This document shows positions 10,307 through 19,323 of a DNA stretch of 64,000 nt, in pieces. How positions within the stretch are numbered: position 1 is the first letter of the stretch; every line of letters starts with the position of its first letter. This stretch comes from Candidatus Gastranaerophilales bacterium. Lineage in GTDB: Bacteria; Cyanobacteriota; Vampirovibrionia; Gastranaerophilales; Gastranaerophilaceae. The stretch covers positions 1 through 64,000 of the forward strand of contig CALUTL010000005.1 in the NCBI GenBank assembly GCA_944323655.1, given 5' to 3'. The translations under genes and the position numbers were made by a program. The notes below the pieces were generated by a model that saw only the letters and a list, made by a program, of their open reading frames with translations, searched no databases and was not told the origin of the DNA.

Positions 10307-10847
10307 ATTGATATTCCCTCTATTTTTGACTTCTTTTAATGATGGTTTTATTCAGTAATAAATTTTGTGTTGATTCTTCTATTTTATATGTCAAGTTTAA
10401 CATAAACTATCTTTTTTGGCAATATAATTAATCCCTGTTTTCATCTCTTTGTAATTTATTTAAAAACCCTCGAAAACTTTTACAGTTACATTAATTCAGA
10501 ATTATTTCATTTTTTTATTTTTCCATTTTTATGTTCATTTTTCCGGTAATTTTTATTCTTCTTGCCATTTTCCGTAATTTCTTATTTTAAATTCCAATTC
10601 TTTTTTAAGAATACTGTATATCTGGCAATTCTAAATTTTATTAATATTTAGAATATTTATTTATTCTTTTATTCAAAATATCAATATTGTTTTTCAAATA
10701 AAAACTTTCGCATAAAATTAATAATAAATCATTTTTATTCTTATGCAAAAATACAAAAATACCATTTTTTCTGAAAATATTTATTAATCAATCTGCACTT
10801 TATAAATACTTTCTCAATTATGCAAAATCTGTTTTATTAATTTTGAA
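10307..10847. other. AT-rich intergenic region without a recognisable gene
   Basis: A 541-bp spacer between the TolC-like gene and the autotransporter start. It is very AT-rich, with many stop codons in all frames and no tRNA-like or strong stem-loop structure. The autotransporter promoter should be in its lower-coordinate part. On the reverse strand TTGCCA, 17 bases, then TAAACT is the best candidate, and a TTGACA at 10389-10394 lacks a good -10. I see no clear terminator for the efflux operon. Confidence 0.5.
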
Positions 10848-12371
10848 CTATAAATCCACATCGGATTCCTTAATCGGAGCACCGATTACACGCTCAACTT
10901 CAGCGGCGTTAATGTTGTAATTAAGGAGGTTTGAATAATAATCAAGTTGTGCATTAAGATAAGAATTTTCTGCATCTTTAAATTCAATTGCATCACCCAA
11001 ACCTACCTGATATCTTCTAAATGCCTGATATTGCCGTTCTTTTGCCTGCTGAAGCGCTAACTTTGAAACATCCAGACTGTCGTGGGAATTCAAAAGATTT
11101 ATATATGCACTTTTAACTTCCAAATAAACATTCTGACGCTGCTGCTCGTAATCTGCAACATATTTTCTATATGTCGCTTTCGCCTCGTCAACCTGTTTTT
11201 TCAATAACATAAGGTTTAGAGCATTGTAATTCAATTGCACACCAACCTGATACCCGTAATCTGCATCAATCTGACGTCCGCCTTGATTGTATGATCCAAA
11301 TGCACTAATGTTCGGCGTAAATGCTCTTTTGGCACTTCTTACTCCCATTTCTGCGGCATCCATAAGCTTTTTAGATGCTAACAGCGCCGGACGTGAAGCT
11401 TCTGCCGTCGCAAGCAAATCTTTGAAATTTACATCATAAGCTTTTGTGTTTAACTGATCTTTAAGCACTACTCCCTCAAGCTCCGGAATACCTACCGCAT
11501 TTGCAAGTTCTGCGGCAGCCAATTCCATTGTATTTTTTGCTTTAATCAAGTTTACCTTAGCGTTTCCAAGGTTATACTCCGCTGTTGTTACGTCTATTTT
11601 GGCTTTTTTACCGATTTCATAGTGCGCTTTTGCCTGCTTCAATTGCAGTTCAAAGTCCTTAACCGTATCTTCGTATACAGTCTGCTGAATTTTTGCAAAT
11701 ACCAAATTGTAATATGCTACCTTTACATTATAAATTACAAGCTCTATACTTGTTTCAGCATCATATCTGGATGCTTCAAAATTCCTTTTTGCCATATCTG
11801 CTGAAGCTTTGGTTTTACCAAAGTCAAACAACAACATATCGGCGGACAACGTCGGCATATAATACATATTATATTTTTGATTCATTGAACTCATAAAAGA
11901 ATTTGACATTGTCATAAACATATCATTTCTTGAATAATTCACACCGGCGCTTATCGTCGGAAAGTAATTCGACCAAGCTTGACCGACTCTTGATTTATAA
12001 ATCTCGGCATTGCTTATCGCTGACATTATCGTCGGATGATGAGTTATAGCAAGTTTTATGCAATCAACTAATGTCACCTCGCCGTTCATATCAGTGTATT
12101 CTATCTTGCTGTTTATCGCAGGGAATTTTGTTTCATACATTCCTTCCGCTTCTTTTGAAGATTCCATCTTCGTTTTCGCATTTTCTATGTTCTTTTTGCG
12201 CTCACGACGTTTGTTTACCTTCTTTTCTTTTTCAGGCTTTACTATTTCTATTTTATCCGGCTTCTTAGCAACCTCTACAGGCTTTGAAACATCCGCCTCC
12301 GCCGTAATTGCAGGAATTGCTGTTATTGCTAGTACAGAACATATTAAACATAAATTTAAAATCTTTTTCAT
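10848..12371 (-). CDS. TolC-family outer-membrane efflux channel
   Basis: A 507-residue outer-membrane factor for the RND pump encoded just upstream. A signal peptide ([21 protein letters not shown]) is followed by an unusual Lys/Glu-rich stretch at about 28-75. Two OEP-type helical repeats follow, with typical phrases such as the [18 protein letters not shown] and [17 protein letters not shown] segments and the ARSxxY-like '[21 protein letters not shown]' region near the C-terminus. The start codon overlaps the pump's stop by four bases (ATGA), so translation is probably coupled. It should form the trimeric channel that carries substrates from the periplasm to the outside. Confidence 0.9.
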   Translation of the reverse strand: MKKILNLCLICSVLAITAIPAITAEADVSKPVEVAKKPDKIEIVKPEKEKKVNKRRERKKNIENAKTKMESSKEAEGMYETKFPAINSKIEYTDMNGEVTLVDCIKLAITHHPTIMSAISNAEIYKSRVGQAWSNYFPTISAGVNYSRNDMFMTMSNSFMSSMNQKYNMYYMPTLSADMLLFDFGKTKASADMAKRNFEASRYDAETSIELVIYNVKVAYYNLVFAKIQQTVYEDTVKDFELQLKQAKAHYEIGKKAKIDVTTAEYNLGNAKVNLIKAKNTMELAAAELANAVGIPELEGVVLKDQLNTKAYDVNFKDLLATAEASRPALLASKKLMDAAEMGVRSAKRAFTPNISAFGSYNQGGRQIDADYGYQVGVQLNYNALNLMLLKKQVDEAKATYRKYVADYEQQRQNVYLEVKSAYINLLNSHDSLDVSKLALQQAKERQYQAFRRYQVGLGDAIEFKDAENSYLNAQLDYYSNLLNYNINAAEVERVIGAPIKESDVDL

Positions 12372-15300
12372 TTTACAGAAATCTCCAAATCTTTTTCAGT
12401 TATTTCTTTCTTCGGAAACAAATCCACAAATTCCTGAACAATTACATAGAATGCAGGAGTCAAAACAGCACCTAAAGTTGCGGCTGCTACCATACCCCCG
12501 ATTACGGTCGAACCGACTGAAATCCTTGAATTTGCTCCGGCACCTTGCGCAAATATCATCGGCATTACACCTATAATAAATGCTAATTCCGTCATCATAA
12601 TTGCTCTGAATCTTAATTTTGCGGCTTTTACTGCGGCATCTTTAACCGACAGTCCGTATTTTTCGTGCTCTTCCTTCGCAAATTCCACAATCAAAATAGA
12701 CTGCTTTGCCGCTAACCCGATTAACGTAATCATACCTACCTGTGAATAAATATCAAATGCCTGATTTATCATCATCTGGAATATCAATGCACCCAATACC
12801 GCTATCGGTGATATCAATAATACCGCAACAGGTATCGTGTAACTTTCATACAATGCAACAAGGAATAAATAAACAAATATTAATGCCATACTTACAATAA
12901 TTGTCGTTTGACCTGATGCTTCACGTTCCTGTGCTGATGTTCCTGACCAGTCAAATGTCATATCTGAAGGCAAAACTCGTTTTGCTACGGCTTCCATCGC
13001 ATTCATCGCATCTCCGGAACTCTTTCCTGCCGACTGCTGACCTTGAAGCTGTACTGATTTATACTGGTTATAACGTGTAATTGATGCCGTACCTACTGTT
13101 TGCTTTAATTTTACTATCGACAATATCGGAACCATTACTCCATTCTTGTTTTTAACATATATTCCGGATAAATCCGTCGCCTTATCTCTGAATCTGCTCT
13201 CTGCCTGCATCTGAACTTTAAATACACGGTCATATTTGTTAAAGTCGTTTATATAATATGTGCCGACCAATGATGATAGTGTTGAATAAAGCTCCTGTAA
13301 ATCAACATTTTGAGCTAACGCTTTTTCATAATCAATATTTACTATATATTGAGGAACATTTGCCTGAAATGATGTATTTACGTTTGAAAGTGAAGGATCT
13401 TGATTTGCTTCTGATATAAGCTTGTTAGCCCAAGTTTCCATCTCCTGCGGTGTGTGCTCGCCTTGTGAAAGCATCTGGAACTCAAATCCGCCCATCATAC
13501 TCATACCCATAATTGCAGGTGGTGAAAAACATATTATTGAAGCTTCTTTTGTTGTTCCGGCAACTGCTCGAACTTTGCTTAAAATAGCTTCGTGCGATAA
13601 GTCTGTATCTTTACCTTTTATTTTTCTCTTAACCCACTCAACAGGCCCAATTTTTCTGTATGCGTAATCATCCAACTGAATAATTACCGTCGACTGGTTA
13701 ACTGCACCGTCACCGCCAAATACCGTTAACTTCGATTCATTTATTCCGTCTATATCTCTTATCTGATCTGTAAATTTACGTGAAACTTCTTCCGTTCTCT
13801 GCAATGACGCACCATCAGGAAGTGTTATCGTCGCAAGCAATACACCCTGATCTTCATCCGGTATAAAGCCCGTTGAAATCGTCTTAAAACATACCAATGT
13901 AAGAATTAATATCGCCGAATAAAATATCGCTACAAGTTTTTTGTCGTGAACAAATTTCACAACATATTCCATATAAAATTCTTCAACTTTTGAAAACATA
14001 TTGTTGAATTTTTCAACTGCTATTGAAGTTTTCTTTCCTATTCTTTCCTTAATATGATCAAGTCTTACCATAAAAGGATTAGATGATAATTTATGAGGCT
14101 TCTTTTCCTGTCCTAAAAAATGAGAACACATTGCAGGGGAAAGAGTTAACGCACATATTGCGGAAATTGCGATTGAAACTGCAATACATACCGCAAACTG
14201 CTTATACATAACACCTGTCATTCCGCCCATAAACACAATCGGCACAAATACCGCCATCAATACTAATGCCATTGCAACAAGCGCAAACCCTACCTCCTGC
14301 ATCGTTAACTGTGTTGCAATTATTGCTGATTTACCCTCGTCAATATGACGTTTTACGTTCTCTATAACAACGATAGCGTCGTCAACTACAACACCTACCG
14401 CCAAAACCAACGCAAATAATGACAACAAGTTTATCGACATATCCATCGCCTTTAATGCGAAAAACGTACCGATTAAAGACACAGGAATTGTCGCACAAGG
14501 AACCAATGTTGCCATTCCGTCGCCTAAGAATAAGAATATTATTATTACTACGATTAAGCCTGTCAAAAGGATTGTAAATTCAACTTCCTTCATTGATTCA
14601 TGAATAAAGTCGGCATCGTCTTTTACGTATAAAATCTTAATTCCGTTTGTAAGACGTGAGTTTATTTCGTTAACTTTTGCCTTTACAGCTTTTGAAAGGT
14701 TTATAATGTTTGCATCCGGAAGCTGCGAAATTACTACAACCGCAGAAGGTTTCCCGTTTACAAGACCGAGGTTTGAATAAGATTCTGCACCTAATTCAAC
14801 TCTTGCTATATCTTTTAATTTAACATTTGACCCGTCGGTATTTGAACGTATAATTATATTTTCAAACTCTTCAACATCATCAAGACGCCCGGGTGTTTTT
14901 AAAGTAATCTGTAAAGCTCTTGATTCATCTGTCGGCAATGCGCCGAGTGCACCTGTTGCTACCTGAGTATTTTGGTTTGTTACGGCTGTTTTAACTTCAC
15001 TTGTTGAAATGTTTAACCCTGCCATCTTTTGAGGATCAAGCCATATTCTCATTGAATAGTTTCCACCGCCAAAAACATTTACATCCGCAACACCCTCAAC
15101 ACGTTTTAATTCGTCTTTTATATAAATAGAACCATAGTTTGTTAAATCAAGCTGATTCCAATCTCCTGATTCAGGGTAAAGAGTTAAGATTATCGCACCT
15201 GATCCTGATGATCTGCTTATTGCAGTTACACCCGTTCTTTGAACATCTTCCGGCAACTGTGACTGCACTCGCTGAATAAGGTTTTGAACATTCATCAAGT

Positions 15301-15628
15301 TTATGTTTTTGTCCGTTCCTACCTTAAAATATATTGTCAACGTATAACTTCCGTCATAAGAAGTTGACGTCATATAGGTCATATTCTCAACACCGTTCAA
15401 TTTGTTTTCCAAAACTGTCGCAACGGTCGATTCTATAACTTCGGCACTTGCACCCTGATAAGTTGCCGAAACCCTTACCTGCGGCGGTGTTACCTCCGGA
15501 TAACTCTCCTGTTTTAAGCCCAACAACGATATTAACCCCAGTAATACTATACATATTGATATTACCAGCGCAAATCTCGGCTTTCTTATGAAAATATAAA
15601 GTTCGTCTTTATTTAGTATTTTCTTCAT
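12368..15628 (-). CDS. RND multidrug efflux permease (HAE1/AcrB type)
   Basis: A 1086-residue inner-membrane proton/drug antiporter, close to the usual AcrB length of about 1050. A transmembrane helix near the N-terminus ([20 protein letters not shown]) is followed by the periplasmic porter domain. The TM4 signature [16 protein letters not shown] carries the paired Asp of the proton relay, and the partner Lys lies in [13 protein letters not shown]. These mark the hydrophobe/amphiphile (HAE1) branch rather than the heavy-metal CusA branch, despite the metal-sensor neighbours. It is second in the adaptor-pump-channel operon and overlaps the adaptor's 3' end by 20 bases. Substrates cannot be deduced from sequence. 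Confidence 0.95.
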   Translation of the reverse strand: MKKILNKDELYIFIRKPRFALVISICIVLLGLISLLGLKQESYPEVTPPQVRVSATYQGASAEVIESTVATVLENKLNGVENMTYMTSTSYDGSYTLTIYFKVGTDKNINLMNVQNLIQRVQSQLPEDVQRTGVTAISRSSGSGAIILTLYPESGDWNQLDLTNYGSIYIKDELKRVEGVADVNVFGGGNYSMRIWLDPQKMAGLNISTSEVKTAVTNQNTQVATGALGALPTDESRALQITLKTPGRLDDVEEFENIIIRSNTDGSNVKLKDIARVELGAESYSNLGLVNGKPSAVVVISQLPDANIINLSKAVKAKVNEINSRLTNGIKILYVKDDADFIHESMKEVEFTILLTGLIVVIIIFLFLGDGMATLVPCATIPVSLIGTFFALKAMDMSINLLSLFALVLAVGVVVDDAIVVIENVKRHIDEGKSAIIATQLTMQEVGFALVAMALVLMAVFVPIVFMGGMTGVMYKQFAVCIAVSIAISAICALTLSPAMCSHFLGQEKKPHKLSSNPFMVRLDHIKERIGKKTSIAVEKFNNMFSKVEEFYMEYVVKFVHDKKLVAIFYSAILILTLVCFKTISTGFIPDEDQGVLLATITLPDGASLQRTEEVSRKFTDQIRDIDGINESKLTVFGGDGAVNQSTVIIQLDDYAYRKIGPVEWVKRKIKGKDTDLSHEAILSKVRAVAGTTKEASIICFSPPAIMGMSMMGGFEFQMLSQGEHTPQEMETWANKLISEANQDPSLSNVNTSFQANVPQYIVNIDYEKALAQNVDLQELYSTLSSLVGTYYINDFNKYDRVFKVQMQAESRFRDKATDLSGIYVKNKNGVMVPILSIVKLKQTVGTASITRYNQYKSVQLQGQQSAGKSSGDAMNAMEAVAKRVLPSDMTFDWSGTSAQEREASGQTTIIVSMALIFVYLFLVALYESYTIPVAVLLISPIAVLGALIFQMMINQAFDIYSQVGMITLIGLAAKQSILIVEFAKEEHEKYGLSVKDAAVKAAKLRFRAIMMTELAFIIGVMPMIFAQGAGANSRISVGSTVIGGMVAAATLGAVLTPAFYVIVQEFVDLFPKKEITEKDLEISVK

Positions 15629-16790
15629 TTACTTCTTCCTGCTTATTTTCAACTGCATTCTTCTGTACCGGCTTAAGTTTTTGTCCTTCCGAAACAATAT
15701 TTTGAATACCTGACACTACAATTACGTCATCCAAGTTAAGCCCATTATCTACTACCCAGTTATTGTTTATATCATCAGAAACTTTTATATTTTTTCTGAC
15801 TGCCTTGTCATCCTCTACTGCCCATACATAATATCCGCTCATCGCATCTCCTTTTGTGCAGGATTGCGGAACTGTTAAATATTTAACAACCTTCGGCGCT
15901 ATAAGCTCTACCTTCATATAATCCCCGGGGATAAGCCATTTTTTGGAATTGTCGAATGTTGCTCTTAAAGTTACAGAACCAGAGTCTACATCAATTTTAT
16001 TATCTACAAAATTTATTCTTCCGATTTTGTCATACCAGGAACCGCCGGTAAACTGGACTCGTACATCGACATCTTTTAACTCGTTACTTGCTCTTAATAG
16101 TTTTACAAAATCCGCACTCTTTATACTAAATGTTACATATACCGGATCTACACTTGAGATATTTACTAACCCGCCCGATGTTGCGGTTACATAGTTGCCT
16201 TCTGTTATATTAACCTTGCCTATTCTTCCGTCTATCGGTGATTTTATTGATGTATAGCCAAGGTTAAGCTTTGCTAGCTCCAACTGCTGTTTTGCAGCAT
16301 CCAGCAATGCTCTGTATTGGTTTCTCGATGCCAAACTCGAATCCACGTCTGATCTGCTTATCAAATCTTCCTTCACAAGCGCATTTGCTCTGTTTAATTC
16401 CTGCTGTGCATTCTTTAACAATGCCTCATATTGGTTTACGTTTGCCTGACTGTTATTAACTTCGTATTGATACTCTTTAGGGTCTATCTGAAATAAAAGC
16501 TGACCTTTTTTGACAAAATCACCTTCTTTAAAATATTTCTTTATCAAAAATCCCGGAACCCTTGCAACTAAATCTACGGAATATTGCGCCTCTACCCTTC
16601 CAGTCGCTTCGGCTGAAACATTTACCTCCTCTATGTGCGGAGTTGATACCTCTACTTCTTTTGGCATCATCATTAGTTTCTTCTGTATCATGCCGGCAAT
16701 ATATCCTGAAGTTTTGTTATATATTATAGGAACAATAATTACAAGCAAAACAAGTATTGCAAGCTTTTTTCTTGTCATCTTCAAATTCAT
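15609..16790 (-). CDS. RND efflux periplasmic adaptor (AcrA/MexA, HlyD-like)
   Basis: A 393-residue membrane-fusion protein bridging the RND pump and the TolC-like channel. An N-terminal membrane anchor ([16 protein letters not shown]) precedes the barrel-sandwich/lipoyl half-motif ([22 protein letters not shown]), a coiled-coil hairpin rich in Q, N and A, the second lipoyl half ([17 protein letters not shown]) and C-terminal beta domains. An in-frame TTG at 16802 exists, but GGAGAG is ideally spaced before the ATG at 16790, so I use that ATG. There is no lipobox. It is the first gene of the operon, with its own promoter at 16835-16864. Confidence 0.92.
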   Translation of the reverse strand: MNLKMTRKKLAILVLLVIIVPIIYNKTSGYIAGMIQKKLMMMPKEVEVSTPHIEEVNVSAEATGRVEAQYSVDLVARVPGFLIKKYFKEGDFVKKGQLLFQIDPKEYQYEVNNSQANVNQYEALLKNAQQELNRANALVKEDLISRSDVDSSLASRNQYRALLDAAKQQLELAKLNLGYTSIKSPIDGRIGKVNITEGNYVTATSGGLVNISSVDPVYVTFSIKSADFVKLLRASNELKDVDVRVQFTGGSWYDKIGRINFVDNKIDVDSGSVTLRATFDNSKKWLIPGDYMKVELIAPKVVKYLTVPQSCTKGDAMSGYYVWAVEDDKAVRKNIKVSDDINNNWVVDNGLNLDDVIVVSGIQNIVSEGQKLKPVQKNAVENKQEEVNEENTK

Positions 16791-16834
16791 AATTCTCTCC
16801 AACTTAGTTCAATACGGTATTTTATCCTAAATTT

Positions 16835-16864
16835 ATCGTAAAATATTTAAGTTACCACTGTCAA
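16835..16864 (-). promoter_or_regulatory. promoter of the RND efflux operon
   Basis: On the reverse strand, TTGACA (16859-16864), an 18-base spacer and TACGAT (16835-16840), about 45 bases before the adaptor ATG. It lies between the arsR stop and the adaptor, so the efflux operon can be expressed independently. Read-through from arsR is also possible because no terminator is visible between them. Confidence 0.5.
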
Positions 16865-16930
16865 TAAAATCAATAGAATATCAACTATTTGGAGTATAGT
16901 AAATTTTTCGATTTGAAATATTTATCTTTC

Positions 16931-17281
16931 CTATTCACAAACGTGCTCTAATGCTTTTTCTAAAATCGTTTTTACGTGAAAATCATCCAAAGCATAATAA
17001 ACATTCTTGCCTTTTTTGGTTGGCTTTACAAGCTTTGCTGTTCTTAAAACCTTCAACTGATGCGAAACCGCAGACTTTGTCATATTCAGAAGAACAGCCA
17101 AATCCCCCACACACATTTCGCTTTCCTCCAACGCCCACAAAAGCTGAATTCTCGTACCATCGCCCATTACCTTAAAAAAATCCGACAAATCATACAATAT
17201 GTTCATCTCCGGCATATTCGGCCTGACTTTTTCGACTATATCCAAATTTATCGCTTCACAATCCGTTCGTCTGCTGTCCAT
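16931..17281 (-). CDS. ArsR/SmtB-family metal-responsive repressor
   Basis: A 116-residue winged-helix repressor. The DNA-recognition helix is in LLNMTKSAVSHQLKVLRTAKLV. The C-terminal helix contains D-x-H-x10-H-x-x-E (DFH...HVCE), the alpha-5 metal site of SmtB/CzrA-type zinc and cobalt sensors. The classical ELCVCD cadmium/lead motif is not complete (EMCVGD, one Cys). It is divergent from a P1B ATPase with matching palindromes in both promoters, so it most likely represses the exporter and itself until Zn2+ (or Co2+) binds. No Shine-Dalgarno precedes the ATG; the -10 box is six bases upstream, suggesting a leaderless message. Confidence 0.9.
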   Translation of the reverse strand: MDSRRTDCEAINLDIVEKVRPNMPEMNILYDLSDFFKVMGDGTRIQLLWALEESEMCVGDLAVLLNMTKSAVSHQLKVLRTAKLVKPTKKGKNVYYALDDFHVKTILEKALEHVCE

Positions 17282-17287
17282 ATTCTT

Positions 17288-17316
17288 ATATTATCATTAA
17301 TTGAATAATTGTTCAA
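17288..17316 (-). promoter_or_regulatory. arsR promoter with overlapping operator (palindrome 17301-17316)
   Basis: On the reverse strand, TTGAAC (17311-17316), a 17-base spacer and TAATAT (17288-17293). The palindrome TTGAATAATTGTTCAA at 17301-17316 covers the -35 and most of the spacer and matches the zntA operator in its TTGAA...TTCAA arms. Binding here would give autorepression. The -10 box ends six bases from the ATG. Confidence 0.65.
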
Positions 17317-17354
17317 CTATTGTAAATTTTTGTTTCTTTTTCACTACTTTAAAC

Positions 17355-17384
17355 TTGACAGTTGAACAGTTGTTCAATTATAAT
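17355..17384 (+). promoter_or_regulatory. metal-exporter promoter with embedded ArsR operator
   Basis: A consensus TTGACA (17355-17360), an 18-base spacer and a consensus TATAAT (17379-17384). The palindrome TTGAACAGTTGTTCAA (17362-17377) fills the spacer almost exactly, so a bound ArsR dimer would sit between the two promoter elements. The start site near 17391 gives a leader of about 20 bases with GAGG before the ATG at 17413. Confidence 0.82.
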
Positions 17385-17412
17385 ATTAATGTATACTTTT
17401 TTGAGGTTAAAT

Positions 17413-19323
17413 ATGTGTCAACATCATCACGAATCTTGTCATACACATCATCACGAACATAATTGCCAATGCAGTTCTCATTGCGATGAAAACACCTTTA
17501 GACCTTTGAAAATTGCTTTGGCTGTTGTTATTTTAGCCATTGCATTTTTACCTGTTTTGCCGGATTTTTTTAAAATTCTGTTTTTTATAATCTCTTACCT
17601 AACAGCGGGTTTTGATGTAATTTTAACGGCTTTAAAAAATATTTTAAAAGGTGATTTTTTTGACGAAAACTTTTTAATGTGGATTGCAACTTTAGGTGCT
17701 ATTTTGATTGGGGAATATCCTGAAGCTGTTATGGTAATGGTTTTGTACCAGATTGGCGAATATTATCAGCATAAAGCCGTTGAAAAATCACGCAAATCCG
17801 TCACAAAACTTATGGACATAAGACCGGATTATGCAAATATTGAAGTTGAGGGGCAGCTTGTTAAAAAATCTCCTGATAAAATAAACATCGGAGATATAAT
17901 AACAGTTTGCGCAGGCGAAAAAATTCCGCTTGACGGAATTGTAATTGAAGGAGATGCCGCAATTGATACTTCTGCTCTAACCGGAGAATACGCACCTGAA
18001 AACATAAAAACAGGGGATGAGGTTATCAGCGGAAGCATAAATCTTAACGGGCTTATTAAAGTCAAAGTTACAAAAGAATTTAAAAATTCCACAGTTTCCA
18101 AAATTCTTGAACTTGTAGAACAAGCAAGCGCAAAAAAATCAAAAGCCGAAAATTTTATAACAAAATTTGCCAGATACTACACTCCCGCAGTTGTTTTTGG
18201 TGCGTTATTTCTTGCAGTATTACCGCCGCTAATCGGGGGAGGAAATTTTGAAGTTTGGATTCAAAGAGCCTTGATATTCCTTGTGATCTCCTGCCCTTGT
18301 GCGCTGGTAATTTCCGTACCTTTGGGATTCTTTGCAGGAATCGGAGGGGCTTCAAGAAACGGGATTCTTATTAAAGGAAGCTGTTATTTAGAAGCTTTAT
18401 CAAAGCCTGATTCTGTTGTTTTTGATAAAACAGGAACTTTAACCAAAGGTGTTTTCAGCGTAACTTCAATTGTGCCGAAAAACGGAATTACAAAAGACGA
18501 ACTTTTGAAACTTTCTGCCTATGCTGAAAGTTATTCTAATCACCCGATTGCACAATCTTTGAAGGAAGCTTACGGTAAAGAAATTAATACCGCCGAAATT
18601 AAAAATGTAAATGAAATTACAGGATGCGGTATTAAAGCAAACGTAAACGGCGATGAAATTCTTGTCGGAAATGCAAAACTTATGGAAAATTTTTCAATTC
18701 CGATTTCTGAAACACAAGAAAACGGAACCGTTGTTTATACGGCAAAAAACAGGCTTTATCTCGGATATATTGTAATTTCTGATATTATTAAAGAGGATTC
18801 AAAAACCGCAATTGAAGGGCTTAAAAAACTTTCAATAAAAACCGTAATGCTTACAGGCGACAATTATGAAACCGCACAAAAAACAGCGCAAGAATTAAAA
18901 ATTAATAAATTTTGGGCGCAACTTCTCCCGCAAGACAAAGTTAACAAAACAGAAGAAATCCTGAGTTCAAAAGCCAAAAATAAAACGGTAATTTTTGCAG
19001 GCGACGGAATTAACGATGCACCGGTTTTAACCAGAGCTGATGTCGGGATTGCAATGGGCGGATTAGGTTCAGATGCCGCAATAGAGGCCGCTGATGTAGT
19101 AATTATGAACGACAGCCCTTCTAAAATTCTTCTGGCCATAAAAATTGCAAGAAAGACACTCTCCATTGTCAAACAAAACATCACCTTTGCACTTGTCATA
19201 AAAGCCTTATTTCTAATCCTCGGAACATTTGGAATGATGAGTATGTGGGGTGCGGTTTTTGCAGATGTCGGAGTTGCGCTTATCGCTGTATTAAATTCTC
19301 TGAGAGCCTTGAGGGTTCGTTAG
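17413..19323 (+). CDS. zntA: Zn/Cd/Pb-exporting P1B-type ATPase (ZntA/CadA type)
   Basis: A 636-residue metal-exporting ATPase of the inner membrane. It has the ion-site motif CPC (ISCPCALVISVPLG), phosphorylation loop DKTGTLTKG, P1B-specific HP (SNHPIAQSL), TGEY actuator-type loop (SALTGEYAPE), GDGINDAPVL hinge, and a last helix with Asp in AVFADVGVALIAVLNSLR, as in Zn/Cd/Pb pumps. In place of a folded HMA domain the N-terminus is a short His/Cys-rich tail (MCQHHHESCHTHHHEHNCQCSSHC). Upstream in-frame TTG and ATG codons lie within or next to the promoter; GAGG at the right distance selects 17413. The 3' end overlaps the convergent gene by 44 bp. Confidence 0.93.
   Translation: MCQHHHESCHTHHHEHNCQCSSHCDENTFRPLKIALAVVILAIAFLPVLPDFFKILFFIISYLTAGFDVILTALKNILKGDFFDENFLMWIATLGAILIGEYPEAVMVMVLYQIGEYYQHKAVEKSRKSVTKLMDIRPDYANIEVEGQLVKKSPDKINIGDIITVCAGEKIPLDGIVIEGDAAIDTSALTGEYAPENIKTGDEVISGSINLNGLIKVKVTKEFKNSTVSKILELVEQASAKKSKAENFITKFARYYTPAVVFGALFLAVLPPLIGGGNFEVWIQRALIFLVISCPCALVISVPLGFFAGIGGASRNGILIKGSCYLEALSKPDSVVFDKTGTLTKGVFSVTSIVPKNGITKDELLKLSAYAESYSNHPIAQSLKEAYGKEINTAEIKNVNEITGCGIKANVNGDEILVGNAKLMENFSIPISETQENGTVVYTAKNRLYLGYIVISDIIKEDSKTAIEGLKKLSIKTVMLTGDNYETAQKTAQELKINKFWAQLLPQDKVNKTEEILSSKAKNKTVIFAGDGINDAPVLTRADVGIAMGGLGSDAAIEAADVVIMNDSPSKILLAIKIARKTLSIVKQNITFALVIKALFLILGTFGMMSMWGAVFADVGVALIAVLNSLRALRVR

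Noticed and set aside
10389-10394. TTGACA on the reverse strand as the autotransporter -35
   Set aside because: No acceptable -10 lies 16-18 bases downstream. It is kept only as an uncertain mention.
10307-10847. A hidden small gene or RNA in the 541-bp gap
   Set aside because: Stops are dense in all frames and no GC-rich stem or tRNA-like fold is visible.
12058-12576. 172-codon forward-strand frame across the TolC/RND junction
   Set aside because: It lies opposite two well-supported efflux genes, has a Ser/Phe-rich product and no start signal.
12368-15628. Heavy-metal RND pump (CusA/CzcA) because a metal sensor and Zn ATPase are adjacent
   Set aside because: TM4 has the paired Asp of HAE1 pumps ([15 protein letters not shown]), so multidrug type is better supported.
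16791-16802. TTG start giving four more residues to the RND adaptor
   Set aside because: GGAGAG, which would be inside the longer frame, is ideally spaced for the ATG at 16790.
17362-17412. Longer N-terminus of the P-type ATPase from upstream in-frame codons
   Set aside because: Those codons lie inside the operator/promoter and upstream of or at the predicted transcription start; GAGG marks 17413.
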